From Nematopogon swammerdamellus (taxonomy: Eukaryota; Arthropoda; Insecta; Lepidoptera; Adelidae): a stretch of DNA of 64,000 nt. Positions 20,186 to 30,824 of this stretch are shown here, piece by piece. Position 1 is the stretch's first letter. The number at the start of each line of letters is the position of its first letter. Where the stretch lies: positions 15,533,347 through 15,597,346 of the forward strand of contig OX336355.1 in NCBI GenBank assembly GCA_946902875.1, in the 5' to 3' direction. The notes under the pieces were generated by a model. It ran no database searches. It was not told the origin of the DNA and worked only from the letters and a program-made list of their open reading frames with translations. The translations under genes were made by a program, and so were the position numbers.

Positions 20186-20543
20186 GCGGCGGGTGGCCGA
20201 GTGGCTTGGGCATCGGCTTCTCATGCGAGAGGTCCGAGGTTCGAATCCGGTCGGCGTGTACCAATGAGTTTCTTCTGACGAAAAAATTTACGTGCATACC
20301 TACACCTGCTGCTTCACCGTTCGGAACCGGTGTATAACTGTAGGTTCCTTCCCTTGCCCCTTACTACGTGGTAGGCTCAAATTGTAGCCGACTGTGTTGG
20401 TACCACCGTACTGGATGTAAGATTGCCGCATAGCAGCCTCGGTTGTGTTCTCTAGTCCAGTAAAGCCAGCAATCCAGGTAAGTCACCAGTATGGCACCCA
20501 CCTTCTCGGAGGTGATATTGGCTGGTCGGAGCATGTGCTTTGG
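20186..20543 (+). mobile_element. SINE-A copy with the best-preserved tRNA-like head
   Basis: The head 'gcggcgggtggccgagtggc' holds an A box (TGGCCGAGTGG), and 'gaggttcgaatccggtcggc' an exact B box (GGTTCGAATCC). These are the internal RNA polymerase III promoter of tRNA-derived SINEs. The body follows to 'ggagcatgtgctttggccc', where it is cut by element D. Confidence 0.85.
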
Positions 20544-20945
20544 CCCAAGTGCGAGTTGGACCCGCGCACAGAGGTTACCGCAACACAAAAAAAAGTTGAA
20601 AAGAAAAGTAACAGAAAAAACACGTTTTTTATATGCACCATATTTTTTTATTTGTTTTTTCTATTCATTATTAATTATTGTTATATCCGCCATAATAAAA
20701 CATATTCTGTGAAAATTTCAACCAACTAGGTTTTTTTTATGGAAACTGACACGGTTGGCTACATCACCTACACAACATTCGTGATGTCAGCCCATAACAC
20801 CGGGTGAAACTAGGTGCCATGTCAGTGCTTCCCTTCATTTCATAGTTATTACGGTTCCAAAGATACAGCATTAATACAGACAGACAGTCGGCGGCGTAGA
20901 CTTAGTAATAGGCTTCCATACGGGGCACGGAAACCAAAAAATCAC
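20544..20945 (+). mobile_element. Element D copy interrupted by a SINE-B tail
   Basis: The D head 'caagtgcgagttggacccg' starts directly at the broken SINE-A. D text continues to 'aatttcaaccaactagg' at 20730, and resumes at about 20845 ('tagttattacggttccaaag') to 'ggcacggaaaccaaaaaa'. Confidence 0.7.
20731..20843 (-). mobile_element. SINE-B tail inserted in element D
   Basis: T-run, 'atggaaactgacacggttgg', 'catcacctacacaacattcg' and 'catgtcagtgcttcccttc'. It is a 5'-truncated SINE-B of about 112 bp. Confidence 0.7.
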
Positions 20946-21021
20946 AATTAATAATTAATCAGCCTATTGTCTAACTAAAGACAAGCAGTTAGACTTTATA
21001 AAAAAAAATCAAATTAGAATA

Positions 21022-21382
21022 CCGTGTGGGGCCGGCACTTAAAAAAAATAGCCCCACTACATCTCTCCCAGTGCATGTCGTAAAAGGCGACTAAGGCATA
21101 AGTACAAGATGCTGTGCATAAGGGCGACAGCCTAGCCACCTCTCACCTCGGCACGGTTCTTCCACCGAGTCACGCAGCAGATGGGTCTTCGTGCCTTACT
21201 TGCTGCTTGATAGTTATCCAAATACTTTCCGAAACGTGGTGATCGATGTTGTGCTGTAATTTATTTTAGTATTTATTTGCTATTATATAGTATATAGTAA
21301 AGTATTTGAAGCAAAACACCGATTACTCTGCTTACCCCCGATTGTCGGGATCCACCGTGTGATATGTATGCATCTATGTAAT
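21022..21382 (+). mobile_element. Element C copy, full length
   Basis: Starts 'accgtgtggggccggcactt'. A 30-bp AT-rich insertion ('ttatttgctattatatag') near 21270-21305 splits the 'gtaatttaccagag' motif. Ends 'gtgatatgtatgcatctatg'. Confidence 0.75.
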
Positions 21383-22490
21383 CAAGTCAGAAATGTTAAA
21401 AGATTTAAAAATAACAAAATAAAATTAGAACACCGCAAATAACGTGGAACAACATCCAAAGTATTGCACTGACCTTCATAAATCAGACCGCAATATGTTG
21501 TTTTGTGACGTAAAATAAACAACCAAAACCGCAGGGCACTTCACACCAATTTGTCAATAGCAGGTTGTTAAAAAAAATCGCCCGAAAGAGACAACACTAC
21601 GTTGCGGAGTTCGGTCAATTTTTGTCACTTCGTCTTGAAGCTGAACGATCTATCCGCTCATTCGAAGTCCAACCCACTTGACGGGAGCTTGGGACGTATA
21701 TCCGTCCCTTTCACTCATTCACGATCTTATGCAGCGTGTTTCTGCTGAAAGCTGCTTTAACAGTGCGATTGGTGAAGCAAAATTAAACTCAATGTGGTAG
21801 CGATAGAGTTGAATTTGCTTAAACGGAATATTTATACATGGTTGCTTTTTCAGTTAGAACAAGTACGTTGTGCTGAATGAGGCGATTTATAAGGACATTG
21901 TTAATGCAATATAAGCTTTATGTGCTTTACTTTAAAGTTCATATTTACTTTAGAATGATCACAGTTTGGTTAGATTAGTAGTAAATACTTTGTGCAATAT
22001 TTCAAAGTGATCGAAATCTTTTAAATCTGCATCTAGGAAGTGAATTTTGCGTAAAATTAGAGTGAATAAAGCACTTTTTATGTAAATATGATTAAATAGG
22101 CGTGCCTCCATTATTTCCCTCAGAGTGTAAGAGCAGAGGTCAACGACATTTGAGGACATTTTTTCGTTGTAATAAAAACAATTTTTCCTCTATAAATTCT
22201 TCCACAAAAAACTCAACGAGGTACTAAGAATAAGGTGTCAATATGTTGTGAGTGTAAATTCTTTGTGTAAATTGCAGTCAGAGTAGCTACCTATGTAGAA
22301 AATGTATCACTTAGTAGCTAAAGGAGCATGCTCTGCAAATAATTTTCATCTATGTTTGAAATGAATTGAAATTTAATAATTTTTTTAATATAATTTGAAA
22401 ACTTAACAGCTATTTATATAAAATAGTACATCTTAAAATTAAAAATTAACTATTGAACCAATAAAAAAGTAAATTTTTTTTATATTCTTA
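21383..22490. other. Unassigned stretch
   Basis: Mostly single-copy. 21540-21800 is less AT-rich than its surroundings, without a usable reading frame. Nothing else is identifiable. Confidence 0.4.
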
Positions 22491-22496
22491 TATCAT

Positions 22497-22540
22497 TTTA
22501 GGGTTCCGTACGGTACGGTGAGGTACGATATGATAGGGTT
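22497..22540. repeat. Element D end fragment
   Basis: 'ttagggttccgtacggtacg' matches the outer end of element D. Only about 40 bp remain. Confidence 0.45.
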
Positions 22541-22761
22541 CCGGTAACATGAGTCAATTTTTAATAATGTTTACTTAACAATCACAATAATAAAAAAAAA
22601 CTGGAAAAATATTTTTATTTATTCACAACATCACTAGCCAGAAATAACAGACCACCCAGGAAATATTAATTTTCTAATTGTGTTTCTAATAAAAAAATTG
22701 CGAAAGTTTTTTCTGGAATGCGTACATTTAGAATTAGCGTAGTAAATGAGTGCTCAAATGG

Positions 22762-23291
22762 TGTAGCCCGAAAGCTCGAAAGCAGAAAGTTTGACTTCGT
22801 AACTTTGTTCTGACTAGTTACTGGTAAACATACTAAAAGTCCCCACCACTGGGGGGTGCGCCCTAGGCACAAAGAAGGTCCCATGTTTCGGTTTTTCGCT
22901 CGGCATTTTTTCGAACATTGTACGTTTTCAAAAATGTTTTTTTCAAAAATGAGTTTTTTACCGCACGTTTTTTGTCATACATTGTTTTTATTTGCAAATA
23001 AAATTGACCTTTTTCGGACCTTATATCTCGACAACGATTGAGAATTGGTAAAAAGTGTATAATACCAAAGTTGTAGAGAATTTTATCACCTCTTATTCCG
23101 TAATTGAACAGTTTTTCCTATGATGAACCGTTTTCGAGATATAAGCGAAAAACCGAAAAATGGGACCTTCTTTGTGCCCCCCCACCTAGGGAGCACCCCC
23201 CAGTGGTGGGGACTTTTAGTATGTTTACCTCCTAACTAGTCAGAACAAGGTTCCGAAGTCAAACTTTCTGCTTTCGAGCTTTCCGGCTACA
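22762..23291. mobile_element. Foldback element, about 530 bp with ~130-bp inverted ends
   Basis: The left arm (22762-22895) and right arm (23150-23291) are inverted copies: 'gaaagctcgaaagcagaaag', 'aaacatactaaaagtcccca' and 'gcacaaagaaggtccca' appear in both. The arms differ by a few substitutions and a small insertion near 23180. The interior holds 'tatatctcgacaacgattg' and no transposase. Long inverted ends with a short unique core are typical of foldback-type elements. Confidence 0.75.
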
Positions 23292-23504
23292 GAGAAAGCA
23301 AAGACATGCAATTTGTGGTTTAACGTATACCCTCGCAATAGGGCAGGTTTAGGGCGGTAATGTAGACCCGCGTTATATCGAAAAAGAAAAAAAAATTACA
23401 CATGCAGGCACACTTGAGATCTCAGTGTATGTAGGTATGTATTTGCTCCCTTGCGGTCATATGACATTCTGTAACCACGTATATTATTATAATGCATAGT
23501 AATG

Positions 23505-23840
23505 TACCGTGTGGGGCCAGTACTTAAAAAGAATAGCCCCACTGCATCTCTCCCCGTGCATGTCGTAAGAGGCGACTAAGGGATAAGGACAAGATACTGC
23601 GCTAAAGGGCGACAGGCTAGCCACTTCTCACTTTGGCGCAGTCCTTCCACCTAGTCATGCAGCAGGTGGGTTCTTCGTGCCTTACTTGCTGCTTGATAGT
23701 TGTCTTGTCCGTATACTGTGCTAAACGTGGTGGTCGGTGTTGTGCTGTAATGTACCGGAGTGCTTATAGCACAACACCGATTACTCTGTTTACCCTGATT
23801 GTCGGGATACAGCGTGTGTTATGTATGTATGTATGTAGAT
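23505..23840 (+). mobile_element. Element C copy, full length
   Basis: 'accgtgtggggccagtactt' to 'acagcgtgtgttatgtatg' followed by (TATG)n. One of the better-kept copies; the 3' inverted repeat reads 'cctgattgtcggg'. Confidence 0.8.
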
Positions 23841-23889
23841 AATCAAAAAGGATGATATTTTCAACTACATATGTATTTACTGAAATTTA

Positions 23890-24098
23890 TTTTTTATTGA
23901 AACTGATACGGTTCGCTACATCACCTACAACATCCGTGATGTCAGCCCATAATGTCACACCGGATTAACTAGGTGTCAAGTCAGTGCTTTTACATTTACA
24001 TATTTACATAGCCGTTTCGACCGACGTTTCGCTCAGTGCGGTGGTACCAAGCCGGGCGGGATAAACCCTACCACCTAGAAGTAAGAACGGAAGGGATG
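23890..24098 (-). mobile_element. SINE-B copy, head missing
   Basis: Tail and centre with a deletion of about 40 bp between 'gtcagtgctttta' and 'catttacatagccg'. Ends at 'gtaagaacggaaggg'. Confidence 0.65.
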
Positions 24099-24151
24099 TA
24101 TGTAGGTTAACAAGTAACCCCAATAACGATTTGAAACAAAATTTTTATTTA

Positions 24152-24192
24152 TATGTAATCCGGTATGGGTGGCTAAGTCGGAGGGGCCTCGA
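24152..24192 (-). mobile_element. SINE-A tail fragment
   Basis: 'tgtaatccggtatgggtggc' and 'agtcggaggggcc' only. Confidence 0.55.
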
Positions 24193-24502
24193 GCCGACCT
24201 CGGACACAGCCAGCTAGTTCGGAAACAATAAAAAAAAAAAATCTCTAGGTACGTGGCGTATGGTGCCCTGAAGTGTTAGTAAGCAGCTGCAAAGCATTTC
24301 TATATTTATCACTTTTATTATCACCTTACAGTCCCTGACCCAGTACAGTGTGTGCTTATCCGTTGCGAAATACTTCATACTTACTGAAGGCGGACTGTGC
24401 CGCAACCTCGCTGTAAGCGCCGAGGTAGATATTACGTTTCTGTTGATTTTTCGTCGTCTATTTCGTTACAAAACCCAAATTTTTTTTTTAATAAAAGTAT
24501 TT

Positions 24503-24577
24503 AGTCGGTGGACCGCTAAGTAAATTCTCGGGCAGCTCTGAGTTTTTATATTTTATTTACTTAGCGGTCCCCCGACT
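24503..24577. repeat. Hairpin with 22-bp inverted ends
   Basis: 'agtcggtggaccgctaagta' at 24503 and its reverse complement ending at 24577 pair with one mismatch around a 31-nt AT-rich loop. It may be a very short MITE or the end of one. Confidence 0.6.
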
Positions 24578-24754
24578 CCTTTAAGTAAGTAAACGGAAAT
24601 TATTTTTGATTTTTTAAAGGTTGGGGGGTTTTTTAAATTTGTAATTTAACATTTTATTTCAAGCTTTAAAAAAAAAACTGCCAGCAAATCGATCCACTTT
24701 ATAAGATAATTAATTTTTTTATTACTTACTCACTTGATTATTTTATTACAAACC

Positions 24755-24895
24755 TAGCTAACAACCATCCAACCAGCTTTCCAATAAAAAAACCGCATCC
24801 AAACCGGTCCATCCCTTTGGGAGCTACGATGCCACAGACACACAAACATTAAACTTATAACACCCGTCCTTTTTCGTCAGGGGTTAAAAATCGAG
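24755..24895 (+). repeat. Dispersed insect-type repeat fragment
   Basis: 'aaccggtccatccctttggg', 'gagctacgatgccacagaca' and 'cgtcaggggttaaaa' resemble a repeat seen widely in Lepidoptera from memory. There is only one copy in this window. Confidence 0.4.
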
Positions 24896-25034
24896 CATTC
24901 CTCCACATATCTCCGAAACTACTGCGTCTAAAAATAAAAATAAAAAGTTGGGAATATAGGGCCTCTCTTAGAGAATACAGGAAATCCTAAACGATTATCC
25001 TATGTATTAAAGCTCTCACTGAAACCGAAATGCT

Positions 25035-25085
25035 ACGGAACCCTCTCCACGCAAGTTCGACTCGAACTTGACCGTTTTTTTTAAA
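25035..25085 (-). mobile_element. Element D head fragment
   Basis: 'gctacggaaccctctccac' and 'cgactcgaacttgaccgttt' are the reversed D head. Confidence 0.55.
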
Positions 25086-25089
25086 TTAA

Positions 25090-25470
25090 AATATTTATGT
25101 CAACAAGTTAAACTTCTTCTGTAAGGTCACCACGGCCTAAAGTGAAAGTAAACTGCAAATAAAATTTCATATTAACAAAACGTAGTATTATATTATCGAC
25201 GTGGCATCGTGTCAAAGCTATCAGTTTTAGTGTTGCCATAAAAACATATCCATTTCACTTGCGTTTCCGGCGCAAAATACTATAATATTATCTAATCATA
25301 CACTTTCACTTGAAAAGTTCAAGTGTTATTTTTAAAGAAAATATTGCTCTACTAGTATGGTTACAGGTTGCAGTGGGAAATGAAATGAAATGAAATGTTT
25401 ATTTATTTTTCAGAAGTAGGTAGGTTTGCAATATACATTTAAATAACAGTTGTACCTAATAAAATCTAAC
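25090..25470. other. AT-rich unassigned stretch
   Basis: Contains 'gaaatgaaatgaaatgaaat' at 25378-25397, a small (GAAAT)n tract. Nothing else. Confidence 0.4.
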
Positions 25471-25476
25471 ACTATG

Positions 25477-25653
25477 ATTAATAGCAAAAAATTACTAAAA
25501 AAACTGTTCATACATTTTTGAAGGTGGTTTTTATATATTTTTTAATTGTTTTTTATTTCACAGTTTTTTTAGTAATTTTTGAAGGCCGTTTTTATATTTT
25601 TTTAAATAGTTTTTTAATTCACACTTTTTTTTTAGTAATTTTTTGCTATTAAT
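25477..25653. mobile_element. MITE-like unit with 27-bp inverted ends
   Basis: 'attaatagcaaaaaattact' at the left is matched in reverse at 25627-25653. Inside is a two-fold tandem repeat around 'tttttgaaggccgttttta'. No coding capacity. Low complexity weakens the claim. Confidence 0.5.
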
Positions 25654-25754
25654 GTACTCGGCGGCTTCGCTCGGCCTTCGGCCTCGCGATTCCGCCTCGC
25701 TTTCAATCCGATCTTTACCAAATTGAAATGGAACCACGCGGGAAGCACCAGCTT

Positions 25755-25870
25755 TCAAATAATAAAAGAATCATCAAAATCGGTTCACCCAGTCGAAACT
25801 TATGAGGGGACAAACATAAAAAAATACAGTCGAATTGAGAACCTCCTCCTTTTTTTGAAGTAGGTTAAAA
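25755..25870 (+). repeat. Dispersed repeat ending in 'aacctcctcctttttttgaag'
   Basis: 'catcaaaatcggttcaccca' and 'ggggacaaacataaaaaa' precede the same closing text found at about 405-425, so at least two copies exist in the window. Confidence 0.5.
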
Positions 25871-26150
25871 AATAGGGACTGGGCGCAGCGTATGATACTG
25901 AGCCAAGACGACCCAGCATCGCTGATTTTAAGGCCAGCCTCCAGAGTATCCTATTTGACAGCTGTAATATTAAAATTTATTTACATTAATAAATAGACAA
26001 TTAATTTAATTATAAAATTAATAATAAAAAAGGCAAAATAAATGAAATATAAAATAAATAAAATATAAAAATATGCTCCATAATGTTATAAATAACAAAG
26101 TGAAAATGACAAATTATCTTATTACTAACAATATTACTAAGCAAATAACA
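25871..26150. other. AT-rich unassigned stretch
   Basis: 'aaataaatgaaatataaaat'-type low complexity at 25975-26110. No gene signal. Confidence 0.4.
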
Positions 26151-26205
26151 CCACTCCTCGCGAAACCACGCTCAAAGAGGCGCCATGCCAACTAGGTATA
26201 AGGCG
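26150..26205 (-). mobile_element. LINE-E tail fragment
   Basis: 'ccactcctcgcgaaaccacg' and 'gaggcgccatgcc' match the 3' UTR of LINE-E copies. Confidence 0.5.
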
Positions 26206-26494
26206 GACCATTAGATTTTCGATTGACCTCATAACTGTACTAAATTCTCTCAAACTCTGGTAAACATTTCTCAAACTAGTAACGAACGGGTGATTCCTAA
26301 AAAGTCCACAAAATCGTTTTGCTCGCTCTCAATGTCAGTTTTTGTATAGAAAAAGTCGATCCCCTCCTCTCCATAAAAAGAGTCTGTGGGATCGATTAAG
26401 GAAGGAACGCGACGCTGTTATTCTAGGAATTTTAGGAAATGATTAACTTTTTGTCTGGTCGAATGCTTGGAGTCAGCTGGTCGGTGGAAAAAAA

Positions 26495-26770
26495 CTGGCC
26501 AAGTGCGAGTCCGACTCGCGCACAGAGGTTTTCGTACCACCACGTAAATTGTCGGTTTTTTAGGGTTCCGTATCCGGTACGGGACCATAATAAACCGACA
26601 ATTTACGAAGCCTGCGCCGTCTGTCTGTCTGTTTGTCCGAGGGCTGTATCTCTTGAACCGTAATAGGTAGCCCGTTGAAATTTTCACAGAACATGTTTTA
26701 TTATGGCCGATATAATAACAAATAATAAAAGTAAGAAAAAGTAAAAATTAATGGGGGCACAAATTCACAG
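26495..26770. mobile_element. Element D, two fragments head to head
   Basis: The plus-strand head 'ggccaagtgcgagtccgact' is followed at about 26560 by a minus-strand D ('ttagggttccgtatccgg', 'gtctgtctgtctgtttgtcc', 'taataggtagcccgttgaaa'). At the join a 16-bp inverted repeat ('cgtaaattgtcggttt' at 26543 and 26592-26607) flanks about 33 bp. An inversion through template switching would leave this. Confidence 0.65.
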
Positions 26771-26774
26771 CGAC

Positions 26775-27270
26775 AATATTTTTTCGAATTCCGTAGATTC
26801 ATTTCCAATGTGCTCGATAGTCGTGTGAGGCACGAAATCTGTGAATTTATTTTTTCAAAAAGGTTGAGCTACAGGGCAAACCCTTAACCCGATCGTCTTT
26901 GTTTTAGGCTCAAATTGTAGCTGACTAAATTGTCCAGAGGAATTTTTCTCAAATTTTTGATATCATACTTAGTTTCCAAAATATCGAGCGCCAAAATAAA
27001 AAATTCGGAAAAAATTAAACTTTTTTTTTCACTATTTCGACCATACCTTTTTTTTTTACTTTCTCAAATAATTCTTTTTGCACCTTAAAGCTCTCATGAA
27101 TACGCGTCTTTTGAGCCTTTTTTGAATATCATATCTTCACAACTGTCCGAGATATAAGGGGATCGCACTTTTTCGTGAAATCGGAGCCTATACTGGAACG
27201 AACCAAAAGACATTTTCAATGTCAAAAGATGACGCTTTTTTGTAAATTATTATATTAAATTGTCCCTTAA
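26775..27270. other. Unassigned AT-rich stretch
   Basis: T-rich with 'cgagatataaggggat' at 27148-27163. No family match inside the window. Confidence 0.4.
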
Positions 27271-27271
27271 T

Positions 27272-27560
27272 ATTTTTCTTCAATTTGGACAACCAGCACC
27301 GGTGGCTGTGCCCAAAAGTTCAAAAGAAGATCAGACACAGCCAATAACACCACTCCTCGCGAGACCACGCTCAGAGAGGCGCCATGCCGGACTACAAGAC
27401 GGAAAAAGAGGTCGTTTTCTAATTTATTAACATGCCTTTTTAAATTCCCCAGGTTGTAGGTGTTGGTGAACACACTCAACGGAAGACCGTTGTTCCATAT
27501 TTTCGCCGTACGACATAGGAACGATTTTGTAAACTTAAATAAACTTTTAATCACAGCGGT
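27272..27560 (-). pseudogene. LINE-E-related reverse transcriptase C-terminal remnant
   Basis: Minus-strand translation reads 'KFTKSFLCRTAKIWNNGLPL' and 'TNTYNLGNLKRHVNKLEN', the same C-terminal pattern as in LINE-E but more diverged. The tail 'cggtggctgtgcccaaaag' corresponds to LINE-E's 'gggtggctgtgccgaga'. Confidence 0.65.
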
Positions 27561-27639
27561 TTCGAGCGATCTTCATTTAAGTGCGGTGGTACTAATCCGG
27601 ACGGGACCTAAGGTTTTAAGGTTCAATGATAGCGGTCTA

Positions 27640-28350
27640 CAGGAATACAGAATAAAATCTCATGTATTGACAGGAATAATATTATGTTACCTTAGGGACA
27701 AGCCTAAGTTACCTTGGGAATAAGCATTAGATACCTTGGGATAAGCAAAAGTTACCTTGGCAACAAGCATAAGTTATATTGGGGACTAGCATAATGTGAG
27801 AGTCCCACCAATAGTGAGTTTGTAAATTGTGAATGGGTTTGTAAAAAAAGTGATGAGTTTATAAATTGCATTCTTAGGTTAAAGTTCAGTTACGTGCATA
27901 GAAAAGGACGTTGCACCAGTGAGCCAGTTGCATTCTTCTGCTTAGTTTTTGTTCCGGAGGCAGCGCGGGGCGGAGGCGGCGTGTCGGATGTATGGGAGAG
28001 TCATCTCCGCCCGAGGAATACCGAGCATAACTTCTGTTGTGTGGAGTAAGGTATTTTGGGACGTGGCTACAAGAATGTAGAATAAAATCTCATGTTTTTA
28101 CAGGGACAATATTACGTTACCTTAGGGACAAACCTAAGTTACCTTAGCGACAATCATATTTTATTATAGCTTGGGGACAACCCTAATTTACCTTGGGGAT
28201 AAGCATGAGTTACCTTGGCGACAAGCCTAATTTATCTTGGGGATAAGCCTAATTTACCTTGGGGACAAGCATAAATAACTTTGCAGACAAAGCTAAGTTA
28301 CATTGGGAACATGCCTAAGTTACCTTGGGAATAAGCATAGATATTAGAGT
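27640..28350. repeat. Degenerate 22-bp minisatellite in two duplicated blocks
   Basis: The unit is approximately 'gttaccttggggacaagc' plus 'ataa' (22 bp). Block 1 is 27680-27795, block 2 is 28115-28350, and a short third run lies at 28485-28555. Each main block is preceded by the same lead-in ('agaataaaatctcatgt'), so the whole block was duplicated. Copies differ at many positions. 22 bp is not a multiple of three and no coding role is evident. Confidence 0.75.
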
Positions 28351-28479
28351 ATTTATTAATCAACCAAAAAATGAAGATACAATAACAATTAAACTAATTA
28401 TCTAAGCTAAACTAATATAAAATATAACTAAGTTAAAAACTAAAATTAACCTAAAATTAAAACTAACCTAAAAAATATA

Positions 28480-28560
28480 AACATAGATAGCTTGGGACAA
28501 GCAAATTAAGTTACCTTGGCAACAAGAATAAGTTATATTGGGGACTAGCATAATGTTAAC
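28480..28560. repeat. Minisatellite remnant, third block
   Basis: 'agttaccttggcaacaagaa' and 'ttatattggggactagcata' match the last units of block 1 (27745-27795) closely. Confidence 0.65.
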
Positions 28561-28671
28561 TTTGACATAATACAAGCTTATTTGACTGAGGAAAATCCTT
28601 AGTTTATTTAAGGGCAAGCACGTCCACTTAGTCTACATTTACACATTTACAATCCAATATGGTTCATATTG

Positions 28672-28850
28672 AATGAAAGGTCGGTCGAAACGGCTATGTA
28701 AATACCTAGTTTGTGTTTTCCGTCCAGTTCAGTGTAGCCGACACGACCGAAGGGAAGCACTGACGTGGCACCAAGTTGACCCGGTGTTATGGGCTGACAT
28801 CACGGATGTTGTAGGTGATGTAGCCAAGTTTCCTTAAAAAATATATTGTT
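28672..28850 (+). mobile_element. SINE-B 3' half
   Basis: Starts inside the element at 'attgaatgaaaggtcggtcg' and ends 'gtagccaagtttccttaaaa'. The head and centre are absent. Confidence 0.7.
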
Positions 28851-29147
28851 TATTCTTTATGGCGAATTAAATATCGGAATCTGAATATCACAAACAGAAT
28901 GAATTTAACTAATGCGATGTGGAGTAACTATTTGAGATGCGTCCGTCCACGGCCGCATGCTTACGGCGAGTGCTCCAAGTTACGATTGAGACGTTAATTT
29001 GCCGCTAATTTGCTCTGCCACAGTTTTTGTTCGAGTTTTGTTTTGTGGTGACTAATTTGAAGTTTTGTGAGAAGCTAATGGTCTGTGATTTCTTATAATT
29101 CATGGAATTCGATGGAATTTGTGGACGTAGCGACGTAATAGTATATC
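28851..29147. other. Unassigned stretch with a moderately GC-rich middle
   Basis: 28940-29030 ('ccgtccacggccgcatgctt') is single-copy here. No frame or signal supports a gene. Confidence 0.35.
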
Positions 29148-29275
29148 AGCCAGCAATGCAAGAGGGAAGTCTCCGGTATGGCACCTTCTTTCTCGGAGGT
29201 GATATTGGCTGGTCGAAGCGTGAACTCTAGCCCCTACGGCTTAGACACCCATATCGGATTACATAAAAAACAATT
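29148..29275 (+). mobile_element. SINE-A 3' part
   Basis: 'tcagccagcaatgcaagagg', 'ggaggtgatattggctggtc' and 'atatcggattacataaaaaa'. The head is missing. Confidence 0.7.
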
Positions 29276-29334
29276 CAGCCATCAATTCTTGCCAAACGTT
29301 CAGTTTCGAATCCTGGTCGAAACGAATTTATATT

Positions 29335-29735
29335 TTTAGGGTTCCGTATCCGTCGTAAGAGACCCTATTACTAAAACTACGCCGTACGCCGTCTGTCTGT
29401 CTGTCTGTTCGAGGGCTGTCAGGGCTGTATCTTGAACCGTAATAGGTAGCCCGTTGAAATTTTCACAGAATATGTGTTATTATGGCCGATATAACAGCAA
29501 GTAATAAAAATAAGAAAAAGTAAAAAATTCTCGGGGGTTCCCATAGAAGAAACCAAAAAGTGTACGCGCGCGCGCCATCTACCGAATAGAGTGTTAAGCA
29601 TTTTGACTAATCATGACATTTAACTAATATGAAGAATTTCATAACACGCCATAGATGGCGTGAGTGGCGCTAGCCATGACATGGCGATAAGGAACCCTCG
29701 GCGCGCGAGTTCACTCGCACTTGGCCGGTGTTTAT
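29335..29735 (-). mobile_element. Element D copy, longest in the window
   Basis: Both outer ends are present in reverse: 'tttagggttccgtatccgtc' at the left and 'cgcacttggccggtgttt' at the right. It carries an extra internal block ('cgccatctaccgaatagag', 'cgccatagatggcgtgag') that shorter D copies such as 3738-4012 lack. Copy 9580-9875 has the same block. Confidence 0.75.
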
Positions 29736-29739
29736 ATTA

Positions 29740-30020
29740 TGGTTCGTTTCAACGTCAGTCAATAAGGAGTTACTTGCAGTTTTAAATATAATTTAAAATA
29801 ATGTAATAATAAGTAGAATGAGACAATGGTAGGCACGTGCGGTGGTTCGCCTCGGGCTGAAGAATCCGACGCAGCGGACAAAAACTCGACGGCAAAATAA
29901 AGAAACGCAACTGCTCTGCGAGTGGGCACTCTGCTCGATATTAAAAATATCGGTTTTATTATTTACGTTTACTGACCTTTATTTTCATAAAACTAAACTA
30001 ATATAAATTAAAACTGAAAA
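29740..30020. other. Unassigned spacer
   Basis: No shared repeats or frames were found. Confidence 0.35.
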
Positions 30021-30021
30021 A

Positions 30022-30352
30022 AATCCGGCCAAGTGCGATTCGGACTCGCGCACCGAGGTTTTCGCACCACAAAGACAACATTAAAAATAAAAACACGTTT
30101 CTTGTATGGGAACCCCCTTAATTTTTTACTTTTTCTATTTTTTTGTTTGTTAAACCTATCCACCATAATAACACATATTGTGTGAAAATTTAAACGGGCT
30201 ATACCTATTACGGTTCAAGAGATACAGCCCTCGGACAAACAGACAGACAGACGGCGTAGGCTTAGTAATAGCAAAATATTACTTATGTAATCTGTGGTAA
30301 TAGGCTTCCGTACGGGCACAGATTAAGTAATGGGATACAGAAACCTAAAAAT
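30022..30352 (+). mobile_element. Element D copy, short form
   Basis: 'tccggccaagtgcgattcgg' through 'gtatgggaacccccttaat' to 'gatacagaaacctaaaaat'. The stretch 30270-30335 shows a partial local duplication ('taatagcaaaatatt...taataggcttccgtacgg'). Confidence 0.7.
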
Positions 30353-30354
30353 AT

Positions 30355-30690
30355 GCCGGTACCTACAAAGAATAGCCCCACTGCATCGCTCCCCGTGCAT
30401 GTCGTGAAAGGCGACTAAGGGATAAGGACAGGATGCCGTGCTAAAGGGCGACAGGTTAGCCACCTCTCACTTTGGCACGGTCCTTCCGCCGAGTCATGCA
30501 GGAGGTCGGTCTTCGTGCCTTACTTGCTGCTCGATCGATTGAATCTTGTTCGAATACTTTGCGAAACGTGGTGGTCGGTGTTGTGCTGTAATTTAACTGC
30601 AAGACAGCACAACACCGATTACTCTGCTTACCCCGATTGTCAGGATTCAGCGTGTGTGATATGTACCTATGTATGTATGTAAAAGAAAAA
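30355..30690 (+). mobile_element. Element C copy
   Basis: Starts within the first bases ('gccggtacctacaaagaata') directly after element D, and ends 'gtgtgtgatatgtacctatg' with (TATG)n. Confidence 0.75.
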
Positions 30691-30824
30691 TTACGATAAT
30701 AAATGTACCTACATACTAACATACCTTTCTACGGCCATGGATAAATCGGATTTTAATACCGGCGAAGCAACGTGCAAAGGTTACATCGTTGTGGTAAAAA
30801 CTGACCACTAGTACAGAAATGATA

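Noticed and set aside
20200..20260. Possible tRNA gene
   Set aside because: A and B boxes are present but the sequence does not close an acceptor stem and continues into a repeated SINE body.
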